Translations under genes and position numbers: made by a program | Shown here: piece by piece, positions 27,900-36,513 of the stretch | How the letters are laid out: the number at the start of each line of letters is the position of its first letter | How positions within the stretch are numbered: position 1 is the first letter of the stretch | Notes under the pieces: model-generated | Databases searched by the model: none | What the model saw: only the letters and a program-made list of their open reading frames with translations | Told to the model about the DNA's origin: nothing | DNA from: an uncultured Cohaesibacter sp. | Lineage (GTDB): Bacteria > Pseudomonadota > Alphaproteobacteria > Rhizobiales > Cohaesibacteraceae | Direction of reading: 5' to 3' | DNA length: 64,000 bases | NCBI RefSeq assembly: GCF_963676485.1 | Contig: NZ_OY781114.1 | Coordinates: 2,265,001-2,329,000, forward strand

Positions 27900-29829
27900 T
27901 CCGTCGCGCCAGAATGATCGCGCTCCGCTTTATCCCGAAATCCGTTCATTTGTTCTCTCTGGTGCGCGGCTCTGGAGCATGATTGCGTTCCTGCTGCTGG
28001 GGCTCGCGGCCTTTCTTGCCCTATGCCTTTCGATGCTGTGGGCGCTCGATGTGGTCAAAGGAGCCGGATCGCTCTATGCGCAGTTCAGCTTTCTGATCAA
28101 TGGGGCCAACCCGATGCTGGTGTTGCCATGGCTCAGCAAGGCCGTTGATATTTTCAATCAGGCGAGGGGAAATTCCGCTTTCGATCTGGCTGCATGGCAT
28201 CTTCTCTTCTTCATTTGCCTGCTGCTTTTTGTTGCGCATATCTGCCGTTTTGAGAAGCCTTCGGGGGAGAGCCTGTTGCTCTATCCTGCGGCTCGGGGGG
28301 TGGCGGAGCGATTGCTACGGCGGGTGGGCTATTTTGTCGATATCCGCCTGCCCATCGGTAAGGGCGGTGAGGCGGGCACCGACTTTTTCGGCGAGGATCA
28401 GATTTTTTATGCGCCAAGAGGGCATCTTTCCCGCATTCTCAAAGGCAAGCGGTCCGATAGCGTGCAAGAGCGCTTGGTCTTTTTCATGGTGCATGAATGT
28501 GCGCATGCGGTGAGCAAAGACAATCTGGCGAATTCGGCATTCGTGGTGATTGTCGCTCTGTTGACCTTCATGTTCCTGATGGTTTTCGGCCCTCTGATGC
28601 TTATGGGATCCACGGTGTTATCGATGACGCCCATGGGACCATCCCTCACCCTGCCGCTTTCCATCGTCATTTTCCTCAGCTTTAGCGCCGGGGTTTATCT
28701 GTCTTTCAGAGGCATGATTGTTTCCTACATCAAGGCGCGTGAATATTTTGCCGACGCAGCCGGGTTTCACTTGGTAAAGGAGGCTGAGGCGCCCTACGGG
28801 CCTGAAGGGCTTCCTGCCAGACCGGATGCCTCCTCAGCGCTCAGAACCGAGATCTCACCTTTCGAGCGGGCCCTCCATCAACGGGGCGTGAGCCTTCATG
28901 CGCGGGATATGCTGATCTATTTCTGGGGCTTCTTTTTCAGTATCCGCACCTTGTATGTGCTGGTCGCGCCGAAGGATTTATGCTGGACGGTGCTGGGCTT
29001 TGATGTGGTGGCACTTGGCGCTTTTGCCTGCCTCTATGTCACGTTGCCCAAACGCCCTGCGAAGCCCGAGCGGCGCGGTGGTGTGGCGTGGTTTCTGACC
29101 TTTCTTGCCGTGATGGCCGTGGAGGTTTGCGGACCCGGTCTTATTGGCTCGGTGATGATGTTCTATCGTGGTATTTTCTCCAACTTCAATGCGCAATTGA
29201 TCGGGCTGCCCGGAGCTATCCTTTTTCTTGTTTTTGCCATTGGCGGTGTGGTGAAGGGCATCCGGTATCTGATCTCGGGGCAGGTGTCCTTTTCCTGGCA
29301 AAAGGGACGAAGCTTGCAGCGCCTTGGGTTGTTTTCGCTCTCGGTTCCCGGAGCTGCCGTGGGCTTCTTCATGCTTGTTGTTTGCGGGGTGGTCTTTTGC
29401 ATCATTCCGCTCAATTATTTTCTGCGCTTCGGGCTGTTTCATGCAAGGTTGATTGAAAGCGGTTTGTTGCTGTTGTTTGCCATGGGCGGATTAACGCTGC
29501 TCTTTCATCAATATTTGCTGCTGTTCGTGCGCAAGCTGCCTGTGGTCGTGGCGGTTTCGCTCATTGAGGCGGGGCTCTTTTTCCTGTTTGCCTGTACGCT
29601 CTATCTGGGGCAAGTCGATATCATGCAAGGGGTTCGCCAGGGAGTGGTTCATACCACACCGAGCCTTGATCGCTTTCCCCAGCTGTTTGCTCAGGCTCCC
29701 TGGTCTTCGGTTTTGCCCGTGGCGATCATTTCGACCGGCTTCTACCTCCTGTTGCGCTTGCTTGCATTTTGGGCACAGGATACCTTAAAGCGAATGGATA
29801 CAAGATGGGCACAGGAGAGTGGCCGATGA
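27886..29829 (+). CDS. Multi-pass membrane metalloprotease, M48-like (HtpX-type motif)
   Basis: 647 residues. Two transmembrane helices precede the zinc motif HECAH at residues 203-207 (VHECAHAVSKDNLANSAF). This is followed by two further helices and AREYFADAAGFHLV, in which Glu286 is a plausible third zinc ligand and Asp290 is in the usual position. This arrangement fits peptidase M48. Around eight more hydrophobic helices follow in the C-terminal half, far more than in HtpX. The active site should face the cytoplasm in HtpX-like topology. It overlaps its neighbours (14 bp upstream, ATGA downstream). The substrate may be a member of the same cluster or a membrane protein under quality control; this is inference. 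Confidence 0.85.
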   Translation: MNSYNPSRQNDRAPLYPEIRSFVLSGARLWSMIAFLLLGLAAFLALCLSMLWALDVVKGAGSLYAQFSFLINGANPMLVLPWLSKAVDIFNQARGNSAFDLAAWHLLFFICLLLFVAHICRFEKPSGESLLLYPAARGVAERLLRRVGYFVDIRLPIGKGGEAGTDFFGEDQIFYAPRGHLSRILKGKRSDSVQERLVFFMVHECAHAVSKDNLANSAFVVIVALLTFMFLMVFGPLMLMGSTVLSMTPMGPSLTLPLSIVIFLSFSAGVYLSFRGMIVSYIKAREYFADAAGFHLVKEAEAPYGPEGLPARPDASSALRTEISPFERALHQRGVSLHARDMLIYFWGFFFSIRTLYVLVAPKDLCWTVLGFDVVALGAFACLYVTLPKRPAKPERRGGVAWFLTFLAVMAVEVCGPGLIGSVMMFYRGIFSNFNAQLIGLPGAILFLVFAIGGVVKGIRYLISGQVSFSWQKGRSLQRLGLFSLSVPGAAVGFFMLVVCGVVFCIIPLNYFLRFGLFHARLIESGLLLLFAMGGLTLLFHQYLLLFVRKLPVVVAVSLIEAGLFFLFACTLYLGQVDIMQGVRQGVVHTTPSLDRFPQLFAQAPWSSVLPVAIISTGFYLLLRLLAFWAQDTLKRMDTRWAQESGR

Positions 29830-30188
29830 TGATTGATGCAGAGCAGCTTCGCAAGGAGCTTACCAAGGCCATGGCCGAGGCTGTCGATGAGGCCGATAGC
29901 TATGAAGATTATTTCGGCGAAGGCACAGATAGCGCAGATTACGGCGTTGCGCGCGCCGATGGTGTCATGCCTGCCGATATTCTGTTTCTATGGAACTATG
30001 CCGGTCAACTGGTCGATTATATGACCCAGTATGGCCTTGATGCGCTCGATCTGGCCGAGCGTGCAGGAAACCTCTTCCTTGCTTTTCAGGCATTGAAGGG
30101 CGTGAAAAGCGATTTTGACAATAGCGAGAAGAAAAAGATACAGAGCGCTGCTGAAGAAACGTTGCGTGATCTGGTGGATAAAAAGTAG
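29826..30188 (+). CDS. Small acidic hypothetical protein, last gene of MoxR/VWA operon
   Basis: 120 residues, acidic and helical, with no membrane helix. The N terminus is rich in Glu and Asp (EAVDEADSYEDYFGEGTDSA), and the C terminus is basic. I chose the ATG at 29826 in ATGATG, which overlaps the stop of the protease gene and has AGGAG about 8 bases upstream; the frame is open further back only inside that gene. Function unknown. It is the last gene of the coupled run; the next terminator is at 30357. Confidence 0.75.
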   Translation: MMIDAEQLRKELTKAMAEAVDEADSYEDYFGEGTDSADYGVARADGVMPADILFLWNYAGQLVDYMTQYGLDALDLAERAGNLFLAFQALKGVKSDFDNSEKKKIQSAAEETLRDLVDKK

Positions 30189-30356
30189 TCTTTTAGAGCG
30201 AACCGGTTTTTGCGTATGCTGGGTTCGCTGGTTTTCGGCTGCCATGGGGATGCGGCCAATCCGGAATGTCATGCCGGAGGGGAGGCATGATATATTGATT
30301 CAAAGCTGTCATATCTTTGCGTTCTTTCCTCCTTATGCAAGACCGGACAAATTGAC

Positions 30357-30399
30357 ATGCCAAAGCGGGGCTGAGCATTCCGCCTGCTTTGGCATTTTT
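30357..30399 (+). terminator. Rho-independent terminator after the MoxR/VWA operon
   Basis: The hairpin atgccaaagcgggg with an internal loop pairs with ccgcctgctttggcat and is followed by TTTTT. It lies 170 bp after the last operon gene and 37 bp before the TRAP genes. It should separate the two transcripts. Confidence 0.85.
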
Positions 30400-30435
30400 C
30401 AAAATTCATTTTGATCACCAAGGGAAGCTGCTCTC

Positions 30436-30960
30436 ATGTTGGCGTCATTGGAAAAGGGGCTGAATAAGGTGAATGCGCCTCTGGCGCGGCTGGGAAGCTG
30501 GATTGGCGGCGTGATGCTTGTGGTGATGACTGTCGTCGTGCTGCTGCAGGTGGTGTTTCGCTATGTGCTTGGCATGCCGCTTAGCTGGACCGACGAGCTG
30601 TCGCGCTTTCTGATGATCTATATGTGCTATCTTTGTTTGCCGCTGATCTATCTGCAGGACAAGAATATTGCGATGACCTTTCTGCTTGAGGCCCTCAAGC
30701 AACGAAGGGTGCGCCATCTATTGATGGTCATCATCCATATTCTGGCGATCCTGACATTTTGTGTGTGGATCAAGTTTGGCTATGACTTTTTTCTGCGTGG
30801 AGGCAGCCGGGCAGACAGTTTGCCGATTTCCATGCGCTTCATCTATGCCGCCCCTCCGATTTTGATGGCAATCACGCTTCTGAGCGCCTTTCAGAAGATC
30901 GTTGCGGAATTGCGTCTTTTCATTGGTGATGCACCGGGCGAACAGATGCCCGCGCTTTAA
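30436..30960 (+). CDS. TRAP transporter small permease (DctQ family)
   Basis: 174 residues with four hydrophobic helices. The N-terminal one (GGVMLVVMTVVVLLQVVFRYVLG) carries the DctQ signature, followed by PLSWTDELSRFLMIYMCYLCLPL. It is the small membrane subunit of a tripartite ATP-independent periplasmic transporter, which imports an organic acid or sugar acid with an ion gradient. It starts the operon dctQ-dctM-dctP. The solute is unknown. Confidence 0.93.
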   Translation: MLASLEKGLNKVNAPLARLGSWIGGVMLVVMTVVVLLQVVFRYVLGMPLSWTDELSRFLMIYMCYLCLPLIYLQDKNIAMTFLLEALKQRRVRHLLMVIIHILAILTFCVWIKFGYDFFLRGGSRADSLPISMRFIYAAPPILMAITLLSAFQKIVAELRLFIGDAPGEQMPAL

Positions 30961-30989
30961 GCGTAGAGAGCAGCGCAAGGACATATTTC

Positions 30990-32279
30990 ATGGTTTCGCC
31001 GATTTTTGCCTTATATTTTCTGCTGTTATTGCTGATCGGCCTGCCTGTTCTGTTCGCGCTCGGGCTTTCCCCCGTCATTGCCCTGCTTCAGGCTGACAAG
31101 CTGTTGTTTCTCAACATGCTGTATCAGCGCCTTTATGCTGGTATGGATAATTTCCTGCTGCTCGCTCTGCCTTTCTTCATGCTGGCAGGGGAATTCATGG
31201 TCAATGGCGGTATCACGACGCGCATCATCTCCTTTTCCCAGACCATGGTGCGTCATTATCGCGGCGGTCTGGGGCATGTGGTCATCCTGTCTGCAACCAT
31301 CTTCGGTGCGTTGACCGGCTCGTCGGTGGCGGCCACGTCTGCCATTGGCAATATGATGATACCAGAGATGGAGCGCTTCAAATATGACAGAACCTATGCC
31401 GCAGCCATTACGGCAGCAGCGACGGTTCTAGGAACGATTATTCCGCCAAGCGGCATCATGCTCATCTATGCCTTTGTTATGAATATCTCGGTGGCGGCGA
31501 TGTTCATTGCAGGTATCGTGCCCGGCCTGTTGCTATGCGGCGCGCTGATGCTGGTCAATCGCTGGCAGATCCAGAAATATCCTCAGGTTCAACAATTCGA
31601 GAAGGCCTTGCCTGCCGAGCGCAACGCAGCATTCAAGGCTGCAATTCTGCCGCTGTTGACGCCGGTTATCATTCTTGGCGGCATCTATGGTGGCGTCTTT
31701 ACGCCCACAGAAGCAGCGGCGGTGGCGGTCTTTTATGCCTTCGTTCTGTCGGTTTTCATCATGCGCATTTTGAAGCTCAGGGACGTGTTTCCCATGTTCG
31801 TGCGCATTGCGGTGAATGCCGGAGCCATTCTCATTATCGTGGCTGCGGCAAGCGGCTTTGCGTCGGTGGTGTCCCTTTCGGGGATTGCAGATACAATTTC
31901 GCGCTTTTTCTATTCGGTCACGGACAATCCCTATTTGCTGTTTTTCATCATGAACATCTTCCTATTCTTTGTGGGGATGTTTCTGGATGCTGGCCCGGCC
32001 ATTCTTATTTTTGCGCCCATTTTGGCGCCTATCATGACCCATGTGGGCATTGATCCGGTCCATTTTGGTGTCGTCATGGTGGTCAATCTGTCTATCGGTC
32101 TGGCAACGCCGCCGATGGGGTTGGTGCTGTTTGTCGCTTCGGCGGTTTCTGGCGTGCCGCTGCAAAAAATATCTCGTGTTATCATTCCGTTTTTGGCCAT
32201 CGAGGCTTTGGTCATTTTTGTCATTTCATTTTTCCCAACGCTTGTCATAGGGCTTCCGAAATTGTTGGGCATGATGTGA
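30990..32279 (+). CDS. TRAP transporter large permease (DctM family)
   Basis: 429 residues, about 12 hydrophobic helices, normal DctM length. The family features MLAGEFMVNGGITTRI and SVAATSAIGNMMIPEM are present, as are TVLGTIIPPSGIMLIYAF and the late LSIGLATPPMG-like glycine-proline motif. It moves the solute through the membrane with the small subunit. It begins 29 bp after dctQ with AAGGA about 10 bases upstream. Confidence 0.95.
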   Translation: MVSPIFALYFLLLLLIGLPVLFALGLSPVIALLQADKLLFLNMLYQRLYAGMDNFLLLALPFFMLAGEFMVNGGITTRIISFSQTMVRHYRGGLGHVVILSATIFGALTGSSVAATSAIGNMMIPEMERFKYDRTYAAAITAAATVLGTIIPPSGIMLIYAFVMNISVAAMFIAGIVPGLLLCGALMLVNRWQIQKYPQVQQFEKALPAERNAAFKAAILPLLTPVIILGGIYGGVFTPTEAAAVAVFYAFVLSVFIMRILKLRDVFPMFVRIAVNAGAILIIVAAASGFASVVSLSGIADTISRFFYSVTDNPYLLFFIMNIFLFFVGMFLDAGPAILIFAPILAPIMTHVGIDPVHFGVVMVVNLSIGLATPPMGLVLFVASAVSGVPLQKISRVIIPFLAIEALVIFVISFFPTLVIGLPKLLGMM

Positions 32280-32353
32280 AAGGTGAATTTCAAGGGGGCA
32301 ATCGGCTTGTGGTTGAAACAAGCTGATTGGTGTAGTTGTCACAGGAGGATTTT

Positions 32354-33406
32354 ATGAAATTGAAGACTTTGGGTTTGTCAGTGCTTTCGGCCTTGGTGAT
32401 GTCTGCAGGTGTTCACGCAGCAGACTATGAGTTGACCGTGCCGCATGTGACGAACATTGAAAGTTACAATCACCAGTCTTTGCTGGTGTTCAAGAATTTC
32501 GTCGAGAACCATTCCAACGGTGCGATCAAGGTCAATATCTATCCCAGTGGTCAGCTTTGCAGCACGGCGAGAGAATGCCTTTCCGGTGTGCAGGCAGGCA
32601 CATTCGACTATTTTCAGACAACCATTCCGGAGCTGGCCAACTACTGGGAACCGGTCGGCGCCTTCGATCTGCCCTATATGCTACGCGATGATCGGGTGGC
32701 CGAATGCGTCTATGACAATCAGGATTTTCTCGCCGATATACGCGCCAATGTGCTCGAGCAGACGGGCAATCTACGCCTGATGATGGTATCCAATTCCGGC
32801 GGCTGGCGCAATTTTGCCACCACCGACAAGCAGATCAAATCACCTGATGATATCAAGGGGCTGAAGATCCGTACCGTGCCCGCCCCGATCCAGCAGGAGC
32901 TGGTGAAGGCTCTGGGCGGTGCACCCACCCCGATTGCCTGGCCTGAGGTGTATACAGCCCTTTCAACCGGCGTTGTGGACGGCACCAAAAATGGCATTGT
33001 CGACATCACGATGATGAAATTCGAGGAGAGCCTCAAATATCTCATTCTTGATGGGCATGCCTATATGGGCGGGGTCTGGATCATGAATAATGATCGATTC
33101 AACAGCTTTCCTGATGCGTTGAAGCGCGTTGTGCTGGATGGCATCGCAGCGCAGAACCAGTTCTTGCGTGTCTATCCCAAATGGAAGGAATATGATGCCT
33201 ATGAGACTTTCAGGGCTGCAGGTGGGACGATTTATACGCCGAGTGCCGAAGAGAAAAAGGCTTTCCAGGAGGCCACTGCCCCGGTGAAGGATTATTTCAT
33301 CGAGCAGGCTGGCGAAGACGGTAAAATGTGGCTTGAGCGCTTTGAAAAGGAAATCAAAGCCTGTGAGGCTACCATTGACGCGGATTTCTCAACCGCATCC
33401 AAATAG
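32354..33406 (+). CDS. TRAP transporter substrate-binding protein (DctP family)
   Basis: 350 residues. The signal peptide ends near MSAGVHAADYE, with cleavage probably after AHA. The TTG upstream (32336) is an unlikely start, since the ATG at 32354 has AGGAGGA at 32343-32349. The DctP features FKNFVENHSNGAIKVNIYPSG and NNDRFNSFPDALKRVV are seen. It captures the solute in the periplasm and hands it to DctQM. Here the binding-protein gene follows the permeases. The residues do not let me name the ligand. It ends about 220 bp before the convergent DeoR gene. Confidence 0.93.
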   Translation: MKLKTLGLSVLSALVMSAGVHAADYELTVPHVTNIESYNHQSLLVFKNFVENHSNGAIKVNIYPSGQLCSTARECLSGVQAGTFDYFQTTIPELANYWEPVGAFDLPYMLRDDRVAECVYDNQDFLADIRANVLEQTGNLRLMMVSNSGGWRNFATTDKQIKSPDDIKGLKIRTVPAPIQQELVKALGGAPTPIAWPEVYTALSTGVVDGTKNGIVDITMMKFEESLKYLILDGHAYMGGVWIMNNDRFNSFPDALKRVVLDGIAAQNQFLRVYPKWKEYDAYETFRAAGGTIYTPSAEEKKAFQEATAPVKDYFIEQAGEDGKMWLERFEKEIKACEATIDADFSTASK

Positions 33407-33439
33407 CCAATGCTAAGGCCTTGAACGCCCGGACTATAG

Positions 33440-33475
33440 AAAAGGGACCGGCTTTTGCTTGGTCCCTTTTCTTTT
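33440..33475 (+). terminator. Rho-independent terminator after the TRAP operon
   Basis: The hairpin aaaagggacc, 11-base loop, ggtccctttt is followed by a T-rich stretch. Its near-perfect stem would also work for the convergent deoR transcript. Confidence 0.85.
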
Positions 33476-33478
33476 GTT

Positions 33479-33649
33479 TCATATGCCGGGGAGCAGATGC
33501 TTGCGCTTGAGATAGGCATGCCCGCGCATCAGCATTAGATCCTCTGGCTCCGGGCCAAGCTGGGCGCGCTGGAGAGGGCCGATGGTATGGGGGAGGAGGA
33601 AAAACGCGAGAAAGGCTCCCTTTTCAGGGAACCAGCTCGACATTGGCAT
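33479..33649 (-). CDS. Possible 56-residue ORF or gene remnant overlapping the end of deoR
   Basis: A frame of 56 codons on the minus strand runs from an ATG at 33649 to TGA at 33479-33481. It overlaps the deoR 3' end by 26 bp in another frame. The translation begins MPMSSWFPEKGAFLAFFLLP and ends RGHAYLKRKHLLPGI. It looks protein-like, but has no ribosome binding site of its own that I can see. It could be a small gene translationally coupled to deoR, or the 3' remnant of a longer gene that lost its front. No family recognised. Confidence 0.3.
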   Translation of the reverse strand: MPMSSWFPEKGAFLAFFLLPHTIGPLQRAQLGPEPEDLMLMRGHAYLKRKHLLPGI

Positions 33650-34394
33650 CCATCAATAAGGAGCGCTGTTCCATGGTGATGTCATCATCGGTCGCCAGAA
33701 AGTCAATGTCGCTTGATGGCGCAAAAGGTGCTGCCTTCACCTTGCCGATCTTGCTTGAGTCCATCACCAGAATGTTGGTGACCGCACGGCTTATCGCCAT
33801 CTGCTTGATGTGGACCTCATGAAAGTTGGAGCAACTCAGCCCATGTTGTGGGTGCAGGCCGCCTGCGGAGAGAAAAGCCTTGTTGATGCCCAGATTGGCC
33901 AGCATCTCCAGCGCTTTTTCGCTGGCAAAAGATGCCGAAGAGGGATGATATTCTCCACCCAGCAGGATGACTTTCAGATTGGTTTGCTTACAGACAATCT
34001 CGGCTATATTGACCGAATAGCAGATAACGGTCAACGGCCCCCTGTCGCCAAGGGCTTCTGCGATATAGGGCAGGGTCGTGCCGCAATCAAGAAACACGAC
34101 ATCGCCCGGCTGAATGAGGCCTATGGCCTTTTGGCAGGATGCCTTCTTGGCTTGCACATTGGTGGTATTTTCCCGATGCAGAAAATAGCCCTTGCCTGAG
34201 GGTTGATTGCCGGAAATGACAATATGCCCGCCCAGAAAGGAGAAGCGATCGTCGCTTGAAGCGATGTCGCGTCTTACCGTCATTTCAGAAACGCCGAGCA
34301 TCGAGGCTGCATCACGCAAGTGAAGCGGGTGCCCTTCGTCGAGCGTTTTTTCCAGTTTATCAAGCCTCGTTTTTCTGCGGCCTTGCATTGTCAT
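33624..34394 (-). CDS. deoR: DeoR-family transcriptional repressor of the deoxyribose operon
   Basis: 256 residues, normal length. The N-terminal helix-turn-helix, HLRDAASMLGVSEMTVRRDI, is at about 26-45. The C-terminal effector domain carries VVFLDCGTTLPYIAEAL and VILLGGEYHPSSASF, the sugar-phosphate binding and isomerase-like fold of DeoR proteins. It is transcribed away from deoC across a 228-bp intergenic region, which suggests control of both genes. The effector is probably deoxyribose-5-phosphate or a related sugar phosphate, by analogy with E. coli DeoR. The pathway follows from the neighbours, not from this sequence. Confidence 0.88.
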   Translation of the reverse strand: MTMQGRRKTRLDKLEKTLDEGHPLHLRDAASMLGVSEMTVRRDIASSDDRFSFLGGHIVISGNQPSGKGYFLHRENTTNVQAKKASCQKAIGLIQPGDVVFLDCGTTLPYIAEALGDRGPLTVICYSVNIAEIVCKQTNLKVILLGGEYHPSSASFASEKALEMLANLGINKAFLSAGGLHPQHGLSCSNFHEVHIKQMAISRAVTNILVMDSSKIGKVKAAPFAPSSDIDFLATDDDITMEQRSLLMDANVELVP

Positions 34395-34529
34395 AAGCCT
34401 TGCATTCTGCGCACTGAATCGTTTCGGATTTTTGATATGACCTTCTTATAACGAAATTCTCGTGTGACGCCATCCTGTGAGTATGAAAAAAATATAACAA
34501 CTATCTTTTACAATTTGACAGTTAGGGCG

Positions 34530-34606
34530 TCAATATGTGAACATGCTTTCAACAAATGTTAGAATAGTAACATAGATTAACAAAACCTTGTTTTCATATG
34601 TTGAAT
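34530..34606 (+). promoter_or_regulatory. Probable promoter/operator region of deoC and deoR
   Basis: The AT-rich stretch between the divergent deoR and deoC genes contains similar sequence elements. TTCAACA at 34548-34554 and TGTTGAA at 34599-34605 form an inverted pair, and caatatgtgaacatg (34531) and catatgttgaataac (34596) are partly alike. Such paired sites fit DeoR binding and looping, but I have no direct proof. Confidence 0.4.
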
Positions 34607-34622
34607 AACAGGAGCAGATTCC

Positions 34623-35294
34623 ATGACTACCCTTGCCTCCGATTTAGCTTCCGAGACCTTGGCCAAATATATTGATCACACCATCCTGGCGCCACAGGCA
34701 ACGCCTGCAGAGGTTGAGACAATCTGCAGGGAAGCCCTGGAATTCGGCTTTTGCTCGGTTTGTGTCAATCCGATCAATGTTCCCCAGGTTGCCAAGCTGT
34801 TGGCTGGTAGTGATGTGGTGACATGCTCTGTTATCGGTTTTCCGCTTGGTGCGATCCCGACATCACTTAAATGTGCGGAGGCTCGCTGGGTGGTGGCAGA
34901 AGGTGCCGGCGAGGTCGACATGGTGATCCCTGTAGGGCAGCTAAAGGCAGGGGATGTCGACTATGTGAGGAATGATATTGCCGAGGTCAAAAAGGCCTGC
35001 GGTAAGGCAAAGCTTAAGGTGATCATCGAGACCTGCCTTCTGAGCGATGAAGAGAAAAAACTGGCTTGCCAGCTTTCCAAGGAAGCGGGGGCTGATTTTG
35101 TCAAGACCTCCACCGGTTTCATGAGCGGAGGGGCCACTGCCGAGGATGTGGCTCTGATGCGCGCTGAAGTCGGGGAAGAAATGGGCGTGAAAGCGTCCGG
35201 GGGTGTTCGCACGCGTGCCGATGCCCTGAAAATGATTGAGGCGGGCGCCTCTCGGCTGGGAGCCAGCGCAAGCGTCGCAATCGTTACCGGCTGA
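34623..35294 (+). CDS. deoC: Deoxyribose-phosphate aldolase
   Basis: 223 residues. It catalyses 2-deoxy-D-ribose 5-phosphate to glyceraldehyde 3-phosphate plus acetaldehyde. Family features: [16 protein letters not shown] at the start, [29 protein letters not shown], and the Schiff-base lysine Lys161 in [11 protein letters not shown]. The ending [26 protein letters not shown] is typical. GGAG precedes the ATG. It begins the operon that continues with the ABC importer, epimerase-like enzyme and kinase. Confidence 0.97.
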   Translation: MTTLASDLASETLAKYIDHTILAPQATPAEVETICREALEFGFCSVCVNPINVPQVAKLLAGSDVVTCSVIGFPLGAIPTSLKCAEARWVVAEGAGEVDMVIPVGQLKAGDVDYVRNDIAEVKKACGKAKLKVIIETCLLSDEEKKLACQLSKEAGADFVKTSTGFMSGGATAEDVALMRAEVGEEMGVKASGGVRTRADALKMIEAGASRLGASASVAIVTG

Positions 35295-35389
35295 TGCCGG
35301 GAACGGATGGTCGCGACTGTTTGGAGGAACGCGCGGCTGTTCTCTCACTTATCTGAATAGATGACATGGACAATCCAAGGGAGGATTCA

Positions 35390-36436
35390 ATGAAGTCATT
35401 GTTCTCATCAATTCTTGTAGCGGCAGCGCTTGTTGCCGCTCCGGCTCTTGCAGAAGGGCCTGTCGACACCTCGCAGGTGCGCAAGGATATTTACAAGAGC
35501 GCGACGGGGAAAGAATATTCCATCGCCACGGTCGTGAAGGTCGACGGCATTGCCTGGTTCGATCGCATGCGCGACGGGGTCAAGCAGTTTGGCGAAGAAA
35601 CCGGTCATGACACATGGATGCTTGGTCCAAGTCAGGCAGATGCGGCCGCTCAGGTGCAAATTGTTGAAAACCTGATCGCCCAAGGCGTTGATGCCATTGC
35701 CATCGTGCCATTTTCCGTGGAAGCGGTTGAGCCTGTTTTGAAGAAGGCCCGTGATCGCGGCATCGTTGTTGTGGCTCATGAAGCCTCCAATCTCAAGAAT
35801 GCTGACTATGTTCTGGAAGCGTTCGACAACCACGCCTATGGCGCCAAGCTGATGGAAGTGCTCGGCGGTTATATGGGCGGTGAAGGCAAATATGTAGCCA
35901 CCGTTGGCAGCCTCACGTCCAAATCCCAGAATGAATGGATTGACGGCGCGATTGACTACCAGAAAGCCAATTTCCCGAAAATGGAGCTGGTTACCAAGCG
36001 TCTTGAAACCTATGATGACGCCAACACCGACTATAACAAGCTGAAAGAAACGCTCACCACTTATCCTGATCTTAAAGGGATCGTCGGTGGCCCGATGCCT
36101 ACATCTGCTGGCGCTGGCCGTTTGATTGCAGAACGCGGCCTCAAGGACAAACTCTTCTTTGCCGGTACGGGCCTTGTGTCTGTGGCTGGTGAATATCTGG
36201 CCAATGATGACATCCAGTATATTCAGTTCTGGGATCCTGCCGTTGCTGGCTATGCCATGAATGTTATTGCCGTGATGGCGCTTGAGAAAAAAGACGCGGA
36301 AATCAAGGCTGGCCTCAATCTTGGTCTGCCAGGGTATACCGATCTGATTACTCCGGTGAAAGACCAGCCAAACCTGCTCTATGGCGCAGGCTGGGTCGGT
36401 GTGACCAAAGAAAACATGGACAAATATAACTTCTGA
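35390..36436 (+). CDS. Sugar ABC transporter substrate-binding protein (deoxyribose candidate)
   Basis: 348 residues. A cleavable signal peptide ends at about PALAEGPVD, and the ATG at 35390 has GGGAGGA upstream (the ATG at 35366 lies before it). It is a type I periplasmic sugar-binding fold: KVDGIAWFDRMRDGVKQFGEETG, then VENLIAQGVDAIAIVPFSVEAVEPVL. It resembles the LsrB/RhaS-type binding proteins. The ligand is inferred from the operon (deoC, a kinase, an epimerase-like enzyme): most likely 2-deoxy-D-ribose or its nucleoside. Autoinducer-2 is an alternative because of the LsrB likeness, but lsrK or lsrF are not seen. Confidence 0.9.
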   Translation: MKSLFSSILVAAALVAAPALAEGPVDTSQVRKDIYKSATGKEYSIATVVKVDGIAWFDRMRDGVKQFGEETGHDTWMLGPSQADAAAQVQIVENLIAQGVDAIAIVPFSVEAVEPVLKKARDRGIVVVAHEASNLKNADYVLEAFDNHAYGAKLMEVLGGYMGGEGKYVATVGSLTSKSQNEWIDGAIDYQKANFPKMELVTKRLETYDDANTDYNKLKETLTTYPDLKGIVGGPMPTSAGAGRLIAERGLKDKLFFAGTGLVSVAGEYLANDDIQYIQFWDPAVAGYAMNVIAVMALEKKDAEIKAGLNLGLPGYTDLITPVKDQPNLLYGAGWVGVTKENMDKYNF

Positions 36437-36450
36437 TCATGTTGCCTTCG

Positions 36451-36476
36451 GGGCAGCGCTTGGCGCTGCCCTTCTC
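36451..36476 (+). terminator. Hairpin between the binding protein and ATPase genes
   Basis: The perfect 9-bp stem gggcagcgc-ttg-gcgctgccc (36451-36471) starts 14 bases after the binding-protein stop and has no long T tract. Such hairpins behind the binding-protein gene often give partial termination or mRNA stabilisation, making more of that protein than of the membrane parts. Confidence 0.5.
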
Positions 36477-36513
36477 ACACCACATGTTAAATTCTCAAAC
36501 GCCTGGTTCGAGC

